DNA of 8,415 nucleotides. It comes from Lachnoclostridium sp. GTDB lineage: Bacteria > Bacillota > Clostridia > Lachnospirales > Lachnospiraceae. The stretch covers positions 1 to 8,415 of the forward strand of contig DMCD01000051.1 in NCBI GenBank assembly GCA_003445895.1, in the 5' to 3' direction. A program made the position numbers and the translations under genes. This document shows, piece by piece, positions 1-6,722 of the stretch. The notes beneath the pieces are model-generated. The model did no database searches, had not been told where the DNA came from, and worked only from the letters and a program-made list of their open reading frames with translations. Numbering within the stretch: the stretch's first letter is position 1; the number at the start of each line of letters is the position of its first letter.

Positions 1-540
1 AAGCTCATTGGCCTTGCGGATATGGCCTGCGGCCAGCTCTTCCCTCACGTAGGTGCTGCTGATTTCCCGGTTTCCGTCCAGGAGCTTTTCCACGATCACC
101 GCCTCAAAGCCGTACTTCCGGGACAGTTCCTTAAGAAGCTTCGCATCGCCCGCCGCCTTATGGCCGAACCGGCAGTCGGTGCCCACCACGACAGCTCTGG
201 CGTGCATCTGCTCCACCAGCACATGGGAGACGAACTCTTCGGGGTCCATCTTCGCCACTTCCTTGTTGAAGGGGTATTCCACCAGATAGTCCACGCCGGC
301 CTTTTCCAGTTTGTCCCGCCGTTCCGCATTGGTCGTGATGGTTGCCATGGGTTTCCCCGACATCAGGGAACCCGGCGCCGTCTCAAAGGTAAATACGGCA
401 CTCATCATGTCATCCCCGGCCCGCCGGAACACCTCGGACAGCAGCTTCTGATGTCCCCGGTGCAGCCCGTCAAACTTTCCCAGGGTTACCGCTGTCTTGT
501 AAGCCAGCCGGAACTCCCTGGTTCCGCGAATATACTGCAT
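1..540 (-). CDS. ribF: RibF, bifunctional riboflavin kinase/FAD synthetase (5' part only)
   Basis: RibF phosphorylates riboflavin to FMN and adenylylates FMN to FAD in the cytoplasm. The window holds the first 180 codons. The frame is still open at base 1, so the C-terminal riboflavin kinase domain lies outside; full-length relatives have about 310 residues. What is seen is the N-terminal nucleotidyltransferase (FAD synthetase) domain: the GKFDGLHRGH nucleotide-binding motif at residues 21-30, TDCRFGHKAAGD at 121-132, and the ISSTYVREEL block at 160-169 followed by an AGHIRKANEL helix, all in the family order. The ATG at 538-540 is preceded by an AGGAG at 548-552 with 7 nt spacing. It lies 47 nt after truB, the usual place for ribF in this operon. 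Identification is confident. Whether the missing part is intact cannot be judged. Confidence 0.95.
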   Translation of the reverse strand, partial: MQYIRGTREFRLAYKTAVTLGKFDGLHRGHQKLLSEVFRRAGDDMMSAVFTFETAPGSLMSGKPMATITTNAERRDKLEKAGVDYLVEYPFNKEVAKMDPEEFVSHVLVEQMHARAVVVGTDCRFGHKAAGDAKLLKELSRKYGFEAVIVEKLLDGNREISSTYVREELAAGHIRKANEL

Positions 541-587
541 AATCAGTCTCCTGTATTGTTCATGTTTCCATAGAAGATAGGCGCTGC

Positions 588-1553
588 CTAAAGAAAGATC
601 TTTTCTGCTTTCCAGCGCTTCTTCTCTGCGTCATACCGGTAGACGCCCACAAAGCGTCCTGAGCTGTCATAGACGCGGACAGACAGTTTCTCCAAAGCCC
701 CGCCGTCCGCAGTACCATCGGCTGTCGTAAGGCCTGCCGCCTCCGGCAGAAGGAACTCTCTGTCAAAGGGGTTTCCGTTTCCCAGAAGCCGGTCCAGCTC
801 CCCGGATTCGGAATGAAACTCCGGAAGTCCGGAAAGAACCCGGTCCGCAGGCACCAGAATCTCCGGGATCCGGTCCTCGTCCCTGAGCTTCTCCACCTGG
901 GAGAGCGTTACGGCATTCTCCAGAAGGAAGGGGCCCACCTGCGTCCGCAGAAGATGTTCCATGCAGCCGCCGCAGCCCAGCTTCTGTCCGATGTCGTGGC
1001 AGAGGGTCCGGATATAGGTTCCCCGGGAACACTCCACGGTAAGTTCTGCCCGCGGCAGATCCACCCGGTCGATGTCAATCCGGTAAATATGCTGAAGCCT
1101 CGGCTTCCGCTCCACCTCGATGCCTTTTCTTGCCAGCTCATAGAGCCGCTTTCCATTCACCTTGAGGGCGGAATACATCGGCGGTACCTGCATATAGTCC
1201 CCGACAAATCCTGCGGCAGTCTCGGAAAGTTTCCGGGCAAATGCTTCCGCCGTCTGCCCCGTCTCCCCGAGAAAAGCCCCGAAATCCGTCTCATGGACCG
1301 TCGTTCCGGTGGTATCCTGGGTGTCGGTCTCCCGGCCCAGAAGCAGCACCGCCCGATAGGTCTTTTTTTCCTCGGTCAGCATGTCCACAAGCTTTGTCCC
1401 CTTCCCCAGGCAGATCGGAAGAACGCCTTCCGCCGCCGGGTCCAGGGTCCCGGTATGGCCAATCTTTTTCTGGCGGAGAATCCCGCGGAGCTTTGCCACC
1501 ACATCCGCGGAGGTGTACCCCGCCTCCTTGTAAATGTTAATGATTCCGTCCAT
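588..1553 (-). CDS. truB: TruB, tRNA pseudouridine-55 synthase
   Basis: TruB isomerises U55 to pseudouridine in the T-loop of tRNAs. The 321-residue product has the normal family length. Visible motifs are GHTGTLDPAAEG at 32-43 with the catalytic aspartate D38, the conserved tyrosine in KTYRA (Y66), GRETDTQDTTG at 73-83, the MQVPPMYSALKVNGKRLYEL block at 121-140, and RGTYIRTLCHDIG at 177-189. A C-terminal region ending in VRVYDSSGRFVGVYRY resembles the RNA-binding PUA-like tail. The frame stays open upstream to 1670, but the ATG at 1551-1553 gives the canonical MDGIINIYKEAG start, and the extra 39 residues look like out-of-frame nrnA sequence. This start lies inside nrnA (17 nt overlap), with AGGA only 2 nt away and GGGA 10 nt away, so translation is probably coupled to nrnA. 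Residues 275-290 form a Gly/Ala/Thr-rich insertion before the tail. Confidence 0.97.
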   Translation of the reverse strand: MDGIINIYKEAGYTSADVVAKLRGILRQKKIGHTGTLDPAAEGVLPICLGKGTKLVDMLTEEKKTYRAVLLLGRETDTQDTTGTTVHETDFGAFLGETGQTAEAFARKLSETAAGFVGDYMQVPPMYSALKVNGKRLYELARKGIEVERKPRLQHIYRIDIDRVDLPRAELTVECSRGTYIRTLCHDIGQKLGCGGCMEHLLRTQVGPFLLENAVTLSQVEKLRDEDRIPEILVPADRVLSGLPEFHSESGELDRLLGNGNPFDREFLLPEAAGLTTADGTADGGALEKLSVRVYDSSGRFVGVYRYDAEKKRWKAEKIFL

Positions 1554-2508
1554 GTTCCTGCATTCCCAGCGCGACCATGGCGACCACTTCCTCCAGCACC
1601 TCACCGGTGCTGCCCTCGATGGTGCAGCCCGCCGCCCGGATATGGCCGCCTCCGCCGAAGCTCTGGGCAATGGCGCTCACATCCAGATATTTGTTGGAAC
1701 GGAGGCTCACCTTGCATACCCCCGGCTCCTTCTCGTAGACAAACACGGCGCATTCCACGCCGGCGGTGATCCGCAGCTGGTCGATAATCCCGTCCAGATC
1801 CTTCGAGTCCGCCCCGTAATCCTCGATATTCTGCATGGTCAGTTCGCTGGTCACGCACTTTCCGTCCAGATAAAGGCGGCTCTTTAAGAGGGCACACCCC
1901 AGAATCCGGTTCTGAATGAAGGTTCTGCGGTAAAAGCTGTCGTCAATGATGGTGGTAAAATCGATGCCCTTCTCCATCAGGATCCCGGCAATCTCCATGG
2001 TTCTGGCACTGGTGCTGCTGTAGCGGAGAACGCCGGTATCGTGGATGATCCCGGTGTAGAGGCATTCTGCCGTCTCTTTGCTTATCTTTTCCTCTTCCAG
2101 CAGCTCATAGAGCACCTCACAGCAGGAGCTTCCCTCGCCTTTTACCAGGTTCTCCTCCGCAAACATGGTGTTGGTCCGGTGATGGTCGATGCAGAGGGTG
2201 TGGGCGGCGGTATCAAAGGATACGCCGTAGTCCCCCAGCCGTTCTCTGTCGCTGGCATCCAGAGAGATGCACAGATCGTACCTCCTGTCCGGTTCCGGGT
2301 CCCGGAGGGCCCTGTCAAACAGCCGGAGGTAGGAGAATTTCTCCGACGGATGGTCCAGATAGGCATCCACCGTCTTCTCCGGCATGTTGTCGGTCAGGTA
2401 ATTGTAAAGTCCAAGCACAGAACCGATGCAGTCGCCGTCCGGATGGGTGTGGCCCAGGATGGCGATGCGGGATGCGCCGGCGAGCGCATTTTCCAGAATA
2501 TTACCCAT
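1537..2508 (-). CDS. nrnA: DHH/DHHA1 phosphoesterase, NrnA-like nanoRNase/pAp phosphatase
   Basis: This is a DHH-superfamily metal-dependent phosphoesterase of 323 residues. NrnA relatives degrade 2-5-nt RNA to mononucleotides and dephosphorylate 3'-phosphoadenosine 5'-phosphate (pAp); some family members instead act on cyclic-dinucleotide breakdown products. The metal-binding motifs are all present: GHTHPDGDCIGS at 19-30 (H20, D24, D26), SLDASD at 82-87 (D84), the signature DHH at 108-110, and the HDTG aspartate D157. The C-terminal DHHA1 domain ends in FGGGGHIRAAG at 284-294, the substrate-binding glycine loop. No membrane segments or PAS/GGDEF domains are seen, so it is the short stand-alone type and not GdpP. 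The ATG lies 2 nt after the rbfA stop, with GAGGA at 2521-2525 spaced rather far (12 nt). The family is certain. The exact substrate is inferred from family and context. Confidence 0.9.
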   Translation of the reverse strand: MGNILENALAGASRIAILGHTHPDGDCIGSVLGLYNYLTDNMPEKTVDAYLDHPSEKFSYLRLFDRALRDPEPDRRYDLCISLDASDRERLGDYGVSFDTAAHTLCIDHHRTNTMFAEENLVKGEGSSCCEVLYELLEEEKISKETAECLYTGIIHDTGVLRYSSTSARTMEIAGILMEKGIDFTTIIDDSFYRRTFIQNRILGCALLKSRLYLDGKCVTSELTMQNIEDYGADSKDLDGIIDQLRITAGVECAVFVYEKEPGVCKVSLRSNKYLDVSAIAQSFGGGGHIRAAGCTIEGSTGEVLEEVVAMVALGMQEHGRNH

Positions 2509-2510
2509 GA

Positions 2511-2930
2511 TTACTGTTCTTCCTCTTCTGTCCCGTCTTCCTCTGCAGAATCCTCCGGTTCCGGCACAGAGTGCTCTCTGTCATACTCCGCCACGTCTTC
2601 AATCATCTTCGTCATCCGGACACCATACTCGATGGAGGTGTCTGCCACAAAGAGGAGTTCCGGCGTGTTCCGGAGATTAATATTTCTTGCAAGCTGGTTA
2701 CGGATGAAACCGGAGGCATTCTTCAGGCCTGCGATCGTGTCCTTAAGCTCCTCCTCGGAACCCAGCACGCTGATGTAGGCCTTGCAGAACTTCAGGTCCG
2801 GGGTGACCTGGGCGGACACCACGCTGGCCATGGGGCTGATGCGCGGGTCCTTCAGGTCCCGGATGATGGTGCTCAGTTCTTTTGTAACCTCGCTGTTTAC
2901 TCTTGTATTCTTAACGCTGTTCTTGCGCAA
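2511..2930 (-). CDS. rbfA: RbfA, 30S ribosome-binding maturation factor A
   Basis: RbfA is a small KH-fold protein that binds the 30S subunit during late 16S rRNA maturation; in E. coli it is needed for growth in the cold. The 139 residues show the family blocks in order: an N-terminal helix beginning MRKNSVKNTRVNSEV, DLKDPRISPMASVVSAQVT at 25-43, DLKFCKAYISVLG at 45-57, the NASG segment at 71-74 that matches the characteristic Ala-x-Gly helix kink, IRNQLARNINLRNTPEL at 76-92, and DTSIEYG at 97-103. The last 25 residues are strongly acidic (EEDGTEEEEQ end) and probably disordered. The start codon is TTG (2928-2930), the position that begins the family-typical N terminus, with AGGAG at 2940-2944, 9 nt upstream. 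It follows infB by 45 nt. Confidence 0.96.
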   Translation of the reverse strand: MRKNSVKNTRVNSEVTKELSTIIRDLKDPRISPMASVVSAQVTPDLKFCKAYISVLGSEEELKDTIAGLKNASGFIRNQLARNINLRNTPELLFVADTSIEYGVRMTKMIEDVAEYDREHSVPEPEDSAEEDGTEEEEQ

Positions 2931-2932
2931 AA

Positions 2933-2958
2933 TTCCGCGCTCCTTTCTGCAAGCGGAA
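2933..2958 (-). promoter_or_regulatory. Hairpin carrying the rbfA ribosome binding site
   Basis: In the 45-nt infB-rbfA gap the transcript reads TTCCGC, a 14-nt loop, then GCGGAA (arms at 2953-2958 and 2933-2938), a perfect 6-bp inverted repeat. The loop contains AAAGGAG (AGGAG at 2940-2944). The 3' arm occupies the spacer between the Shine-Dalgarno and the TTG start at 2928-2930. If folded, it would expose the Shine-Dalgarno in a loop but lock the spacer in a stem. It is not a terminator: no run of T follows, and rbfA starts 2 nt later. Formation and function are inference; a 6-bp match could be chance. Confidence 0.4.
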
Positions 2959-2975
2959 ATGTAACTTTTCTGAAA

Positions 2976-5900
2976 TCAGCTTCTGGGCACCTCGACCATG
3001 GCGTAAGCCTCGATGGTGTCCTCCTCCCGGAGATCCTCGAACTTGTCGAAGACAACACCGCACTCATAGCCGGCGTTGACGTCTTTCACGTCGTCCTTGA
3101 ATCTTTTCAGGGAAATGATCTCGCCGTCAAATATCTGCTCTCCGTCACGGGTAATGCGGGCCTTGCAGCCTCTGGTGAACTTGCCGTCCAGGATGTAGGT
3201 ACCTGCGATGGTACCGACCTTGGAAGCCTTGAAGGTCTGGCGGACCACGCCGTGTCCGATGACACGCTCTTCGTAGATCGGCTCCAGCATGCCCTTCATG
3301 GCAGCTTCCACGTCGTCAATGGCCTGATAGATGACCTTGTACAGACGCATATCCAGCTTCTCGCGGTCCACAATGGACTTGGCCGTCGCATCCGGGCGGA
3401 CGTTGAATCCGATGATGATGGCACCGGAAGCGGAAGCCAGGCTCGCATCGGACTCGGTGATGGCACCGACGCCGCTGTGGATAACCTTGATGGCCACTTC
3501 TTCGTTGGACAGCTTCACAAGACTCTGCTTCACGGCCTCGACAGAACCCTGTACATCGGCCTTTACGATGATCGGAAGCTCCTTCACATTGCCGGCCTGG
3601 ATCTCTGCAAAGAGACCGTCCAGAGTTGCCGGCTTGCGGATACCCTCGAGAAGAACCTTCTTGCCCTCGGCAATGTAGGTATCGGCGATGCTTCTCGCCT
3701 CCTTCTCGCTGTCAAGCTGCATGAAGACCTCGCCGGCGCTGGGAACATCGTTTAAGCCGATGATCTCCACCGGTGTGGACGGGCCGGCTTCCTTCAGTCT
3801 TCTGCCGTTCTCGTTGGTCATGGCACGGACCTTGCCGAAGCAGTGTCCTGCTGCCACCGGGTCGCCGACATGCAGCGTACCCTTCTGAATCAGGATGGTT
3901 GCCACCGGGCCTCTGCCCTTGTCCAGGCTTGCTTCGATGACCAGACCTCTGGCGTTGCGGTTCGGGTTGGCGCGAAGCTCCTTGACCTCTGCCACCAGAA
4001 GAATCATATCCAGCAGCTCCGGAATACCCTGCTTGGTCTTTGCGGACACTTCCACGCAGGGAACATCGCCGCCCCAGTCCTCGGTAAGAATGCCGTGCTG
4101 GGAAAGCTCCTGCTTGACGCGGTCCGGATTGGCACCCGGCTTATCCATCTTGTTGATGGCGACGATCAGGTCGACGCCTGCGGCCTTCGCGTGGTTGATG
4201 GCCTCCTCGGTCTGCGGCATGACGCCGTCATCCGCTGCAACAACCAGAACAGCGATGTCCGTCGACTGGGCGCCGCGCATACGCATGGCGGTAAATGCCT
4301 CGTGACCCGGGGTATCCAGGAAGGTGATCTTGTGGCCGTTTGTCTCCACCATGTAAGCACCGATTCTCTGGGTAATGCCGCCGGCCTCCTTGGCCGTCAC
4401 ATTGGTCTCGCGGATGGCATCCAGGAGGGAGGTCTTGCCGTGGTCAACGTGACCCATGACGCAGACGACCGGAGCTCTCTCTTCGAGGGTCTCCTCCGCC
4501 TCTTCGTCCTCCTTCAGCAGCTCGGCGATGACATCAACCTTCTCTTCCTGCTCGCAGAGAACATCGAACATCAGCGCGATCTCCTCCGCCTTGTCATATT
4601 CGATTTCCTGGTTAATGGTAACGATCTGGCCTTCCATGAAGAGCTTCTTGACGATGGCTGCCGGCTGCAGCTTCATCTTCTCTGCCAGCTCCCGGATGGT
4701 CAGTTTCTCCGGAAGAGTGATGGTCTTGATGACCGGTTCCTTCGGCTCCGGCTTCTGAACAGGTGCCTTCACAGCCTGCTTCTGGCTGGTCTGGCCTTTG
4801 CCCTTGCCGCGCTTCTCCTCGTCGCGGTCAAAGCGGCTGTTCTTATCCTTGTATGCGTTCTTGTTCTGCTTGTTATTCTGCTGTTTCTGCAGCGGGCGAT
4901 CGCCGAAGCCGCCCTCCTGCGGTCTTCCGCCGGGACGTCCGGACTGCGGTCCTCTGCCCTGTCCGCCTCTGCTCTGGGTATCGGCATCCTTGTCCTTATC
5001 GTAGAAGCCGCGGCCTCCCTGAGAAGCGGGGCGTCCGTCACGGTTCTGGAATCCCGGACGATTGCCGTCGCGGTTCTGGAAGCCCGGGCGGCTGCCGTCG
5101 CGGTTCTGGAAGCCCGGACGATTGCCGTCACGGTTCTGGAATCCGCCGCGGTTTCCATCACGGTTCTGGAAGCCCGGACGATTGCCGTCACGGTTCTGGA
5201 AATTACCGCCGCGGTTTCCGTCACGGTTCTGATAGCCCGGACGGCCGTCACGGTTCTGGAAATTGCCGCCGCGGTTTCCGTCGCGGTTCTGATTTCTCTG
5301 ACCGTCGCCGGTCGGTGCCGGACGGTTGATCGGTCTCGGATTGAAGGCCGGTCTGGTCGGCACGATGGGGCCGGAGAAGGTTCTCGGTGCCGGCTTTGCG
5401 GGCTCCTGCGGTGCAGGTGCCGGTGCCGGCTCTGCCTTCTTCTCGGCTGCCTTCTGCGCTTCCTCCGCTGCCTTCTGGGCCTCGGCCTTTGCGGCAGCCT
5501 CCGCTGCTGCTCTCGCCTCTTCGGCGGCCTTTGCCTTTGCGGCTTCCTCCGCGGCCTGGGTCTCTCTGGCCTTCTGTGCGCGCAGCTCATCTTCTCTGTT
5601 ATCTCTCACCGGCATTCTCTGCGGCTGCTGCTGCGAAATGGGGCCTCTGCCCTGGGGACGCTGTCCCTGACGCTCCTGGCCCGGTCTCTGCTGCATGCCA
5701 GGTACGCCCTGGCGTCTCGGACGCTGGGCGCTGTTCTGCGGGCGGAATACCGCCGCGATTCTTCTCTTCTGGGGCTGTCCCTGCGGCGTGGCCTGTGCCT
5801 GCCGGCCCTCCTGGGCCTTCTGCGGCGCATTCTGTGCCGGTGCCTCCTGCGGCGTGGCCGCTGCCGGTGCCGGTGCTTCCTTCTGCGGTGCAGCCGGCGC

Positions 5901-6083
5901 CTGCGGTGCCGTTTTCTCTGCCGGAGCGGGCTTTCCTGCGCCGAACGCCCTCTTGACCACTGCCACCTGTTCCTCAGTTATGTTGGAGGCATGGCTTTTC
6001 ACATCGTAATTATTCTTCTTCAGTATTTCCAATACTTCTTTATTCGTCTTTCCAAGTTCCTTGGATAATTCATTAACCCTCAT
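2976..6083 (-). CDS. infB: Translation initiation factor IF-2
   Basis: IF-2 is the GTPase that brings fMet-tRNA to the 30S subunit and promotes 50S joining. The product has 1035 residues, against about 700-900 in many bacteria; the extra length is in the N-terminal half. In order: an IF2_N module (1-48), an Ala/Pro/Gln-rich linker (50-160), an Ala/Glu/Lys helix-prone stretch (165-218), Pro-rich (219-260), QNRDG repeats (265-350), a Gly/Arg/Lys-rich stretch (351-435), a second IF2_N module (about 455-507), then the G domain with GHVDHGKT 544-551, DTPGH 590-594 (catalytic H594), NKMD 644-647 and SAK 680-682. Domains II and III and the C1/C2 tRNA-binding region follow, with ADVQGSVEA at 842-850 and AGYECGVV near 1004-1011. 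The ATG at 6081-6083 has GGAGG at 6092-6096 with 8 nt spacing and gives [11 protein letters not shown], the usual IF-2 start. The frame extends 21 codons further, but those overlap ylxQ. It overlaps ylxQ by 11 nt. Confidence 0.98.
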   Translation of the reverse strand: MRVNELSKELGKTNKEVLEILKKNNYDVKSHASNITEEQVAVVKRAFGAGKPAPAEKTAPQAPAAPQKEAPAPAAATPQEAPAQNAPQKAQEGRQAQATPQGQPQKRRIAAVFRPQNSAQRPRRQGVPGMQQRPGQERQGQRPQGRGPISQQQPQRMPVRDNREDELRAQKARETQAAEEAAKAKAAEEARAAAEAAAKAEAQKAAEEAQKAAEKKAEPAPAPAPQEPAKPAPRTFSGPIVPTRPAFNPRPINRPAPTGDGQRNQNRDGNRGGNFQNRDGRPGYQNRDGNRGGNFQNRDGNRPGFQNRDGNRGGFQNRDGNRPGFQNRDGSRPGFQNRDGNRPGFQNRDGRPASQGGRGFYDKDKDADTQSRGGQGRGPQSGRPGGRPQEGGFGDRPLQKQQNNKQNKNAYKDKNSRFDRDEEKRGKGKGQTSQKQAVKAPVQKPEPKEPVIKTITLPEKLTIRELAEKMKLQPAAIVKKLFMEGQIVTINQEIEYDKAEEIALMFDVLCEQEEKVDVIAELLKEDEEAEETLEERAPVVCVMGHVDHGKTSLLDAIRETNVTAKEAGGITQRIGAYMVETNGHKITFLDTPGHEAFTAMRMRGAQSTDIAVLVVAADDGVMPQTEEAINHAKAAGVDLIVAINKMDKPGANPDRVKQELSQHGILTEDWGGDVPCVEVSAKTKQGIPELLDMILLVAEVKELRANPNRNARGLVIEASLDKGRGPVATILIQKGTLHVGDPVAAGHCFGKVRAMTNENGRRLKEAGPSTPVEIIGLNDVPSAGEVFMQLDSEKEARSIADTYIAEGKKVLLEGIRKPATLDGLFAEIQAGNVKELPIIVKADVQGSVEAVKQSLVKLSNEEVAIKVIHSGVGAITESDASLASASGAIIIGFNVRPDATAKSIVDREKLDMRLYKVIYQAIDDVEAAMKGMLEPIYEERVIGHGVVRQTFKASKVGTIAGTYILDGKFTRGCKARITRDGEQIFDGEIISLKRFKDDVKDVNAGYECGVVFDKFEDLREEDTIEAYAMVEVPRS
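5034..5299 (-). repeat. In-frame tandem repeat in infB encoding (F/Y)[13 protein letters not shown] decapeptides
   Basis: Nine copies of a block whose plus strand begins cggttctg start at 5041, 5071, 5101, 5131, 5161, 5191, 5224, 5251 and 5284. The spacings are 30, 30, 30, 30, 30, 33, 27 and 33 nt, so every step keeps the reading frame. The 30-mers starting at 5101 and 5161 are identical. The 33-nt units at 5191 and 5251 differ at only two positions, giving a higher-order 33+27 dimer. The array encodes nine QNRDG cores (residues 265-350) separated by NRPGF, NRGGF, NRGGNF, RPGY or SRPGF, an RG-rich and presumably disordered segment. This looks like recent slippage or unequal recombination, so copy number may vary between strains. 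Confidence 0.9.
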
Positions 6084-6411
6084 ACTCACTGCCTCCGTTC
6101 TGCATGTTTTCCAGCAACCCGACAATCTGTCCTGCGAAGCCCTCATCTGTCAGCGCCAGGGACGTACAGGATTCCTTTCCTATCGCCCGGCCCAGAGCTT
6201 CTTTTTCTCCGAATATATACATGGGAACTTTGTAATACTCACACATGCTGCGGAAATCCTTCTTCGTGTTTTCGGAAGCCTCTTCCGAAACCAGCACCAG
6301 ACAAGCCCGCTTTCCCTTGACCGTCTTCTCGGTCATAAATCCTCCCGGGGAAAGTTTTCCCGCCTTCCTCGCAAGGCCCAGATAATTCAATACTCTTCTA
6401 CGGCTGTCCAA
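6073..6411 (-). CDS. ylxQ: YlxQ, L7Ae/L30e-family RNA-binding protein
   Basis: This 112-residue protein is the L7Ae/L30e-like gene found between ylxR and infB in Firmicutes. L7Ae-fold proteins bind kink-turn or similar RNA; the cellular target of YlxQ is not established. Visible features are an N-terminal helix with VLNYLGLARKAGKLSPG (7-23), the conserved start of the fold, a hydrophobic strand ACLVLVSEEASENT (36-49), a KVPMYIFG strand (61-68), and ALGRAIGKE (72-80), a typical helix of the family. The start codon is TTG (6409-6411) inside the ylxR end (14 nt overlap), with AGGAG at 6422-6426, 10 nt upstream. The next in-frame ATG (residue 26) would delete the conserved first helix, so TTG is favoured. 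The gene end overlaps infB by 11 nt, implying coupled translation. Confidence 0.9.
   Translation of the reverse strand: MDSRRRVLNYLGLARKAGKLSPGGFMTEKTVKGKRACLVLVSEEASENTKKDFRSMCEYYKVPMYIFGEKEALGRAIGKESCTSLALTDEGFAGQIVGLLENMQNGGSEYEG
6092..6096 (-). promoter_or_regulatory. Ribosome binding site deciding the infB start
   Basis: GGAGG lies inside the last codons of ylxQ, 8 nt before the ATG at 6081-6083. It favours this ATG over the longer open frame reaching 6146, whose 21 extra codons lie wholly within ylxQ. Confidence 0.8.
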
Positions 6412-6673
6412 TCTGTGCCATCTCCTCTTCCAGCGTCTTATATACCTCCGGCGGCACCGAAACCTTCAGGGACCGTTCCAGTCCATGGTTCTTCGCCGCC
6501 TTTTTCAGGCATTCCGGGTCTCTGCAGATATACGCGCCGCGGCCGTTCTTTCTTCCGGTCAGATCCATCAGAATCTCGCCTTCCGCCGTGCGTATCACCC
6601 GGACCATCTCTTTCTTTGATTTCATCTCTCCGCAGCCGGTGCACTTCCTGAGTGGTATTTTTTTCTCCGCCAA
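6398..6673 (-). CDS. rnpM: YlxR/RnpM, small RNA-binding protein (RNase P modulator family)
   Basis: YlxR is a 91-residue basic protein. In Bacillus subtilis it was renamed RnpM after being shown to bind the RNase P RNA and modulate RNase P activity in vitro; a role as a nucleoid-associated regulator has also been proposed. The family blocks are clear: PLRKCTGCGEMKSKKEMVRV at 7-26, DLTGRKNGRGAYIC at 37-50, CLKKAAK at 55-61 and LERSLKVSVPPEVYKTL at 65-81. Cysteines sit at 11, 14, 50 and 55, a CxxC plus CxxxxC arrangement. The start is TTG (6671-6673): an in-frame TGA lies three codons upstream and no in-frame ATG exists before the conserved block, so no longer form is possible. Only a weak GGGAAGTGAG-type ribosome binding site precedes it. 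It follows nusA by 49 nt. Confidence 0.93.
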   Translation of the reverse strand: MAEKKIPLRKCTGCGEMKSKKEMVRVIRTAEGEILMDLTGRKNGRGAYICRDPECLKKAAKNHGLERSLKVSVPPEVYKTLEEEMAQIGQP

Positions 6674-6722
6674 TGTATCTCACTTCCCATACTGTTAAGG
6701 TTTCGCCTGACTGGCTGTCTGA

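Noticed and set aside
543..571. Two tiny open frames (3 and 6 codons) in the 47-nt truB-ribF gap, one ending 2 nt before the ribF ATG
   Set aside because: They are too short to distinguish from chance and have no good ribosome binding site. A leader peptide role cannot be supported.
1554..1670. Longer TruB start at 1670 giving a 360-residue protein
   Set aside because: The 39 extra residues are Arg/Ala/Trp-rich shadow sequence of nrnA. The canonical TruB N terminus begins at the ATG at 1551-1553.
813..1769. A 318-codon plus-strand open frame opposite truB and the end of nrnA
   Set aside because: It is codon-aligned antisense to truB and explained by rare TTA/CTA/TCA codons. It shows no family motif.
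2571..3755. A 394-codon plus-strand open frame over rbfA and the infB 3' end
   Set aside because: It is again the antisense frame in register with the real infB codons. It has no recognisable domain and spans two real genes and their gap.
5034..5299. Could the regularly spaced 30-nt repeats be a CRISPR array?
   Set aside because: There are no unique spacers between the repeats. The units are contiguous, in frame with infB, and encode a coherent decapeptide.
4769..5590. A minus-strand arginine-rich 273-codon frame inside infB, looking like a basic repeat protein
   Set aside because: It is the +1/-1 shadow of the low-complexity infB linker. The DNA repeat naturally gives a repetitive Arg-rich product in other frames, and infB itself is intact across the region.
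3843..6068. A 741-codon open frame on the plus strand, antisense to infB, rich in Leu and Arg
   Set aside because: It is codon-aligned with infB. Its stops could arise only from sense TTA, CTA or TCA codons, which this GC-rich gene rarely uses. It has no family motif, and the infB sense frame is unmistakable.
6674..6722. Possible terminator or attenuator between nusA and ylxR
   Set aside because: I could find no stable inverted repeat followed by a T run in these 49 nt.
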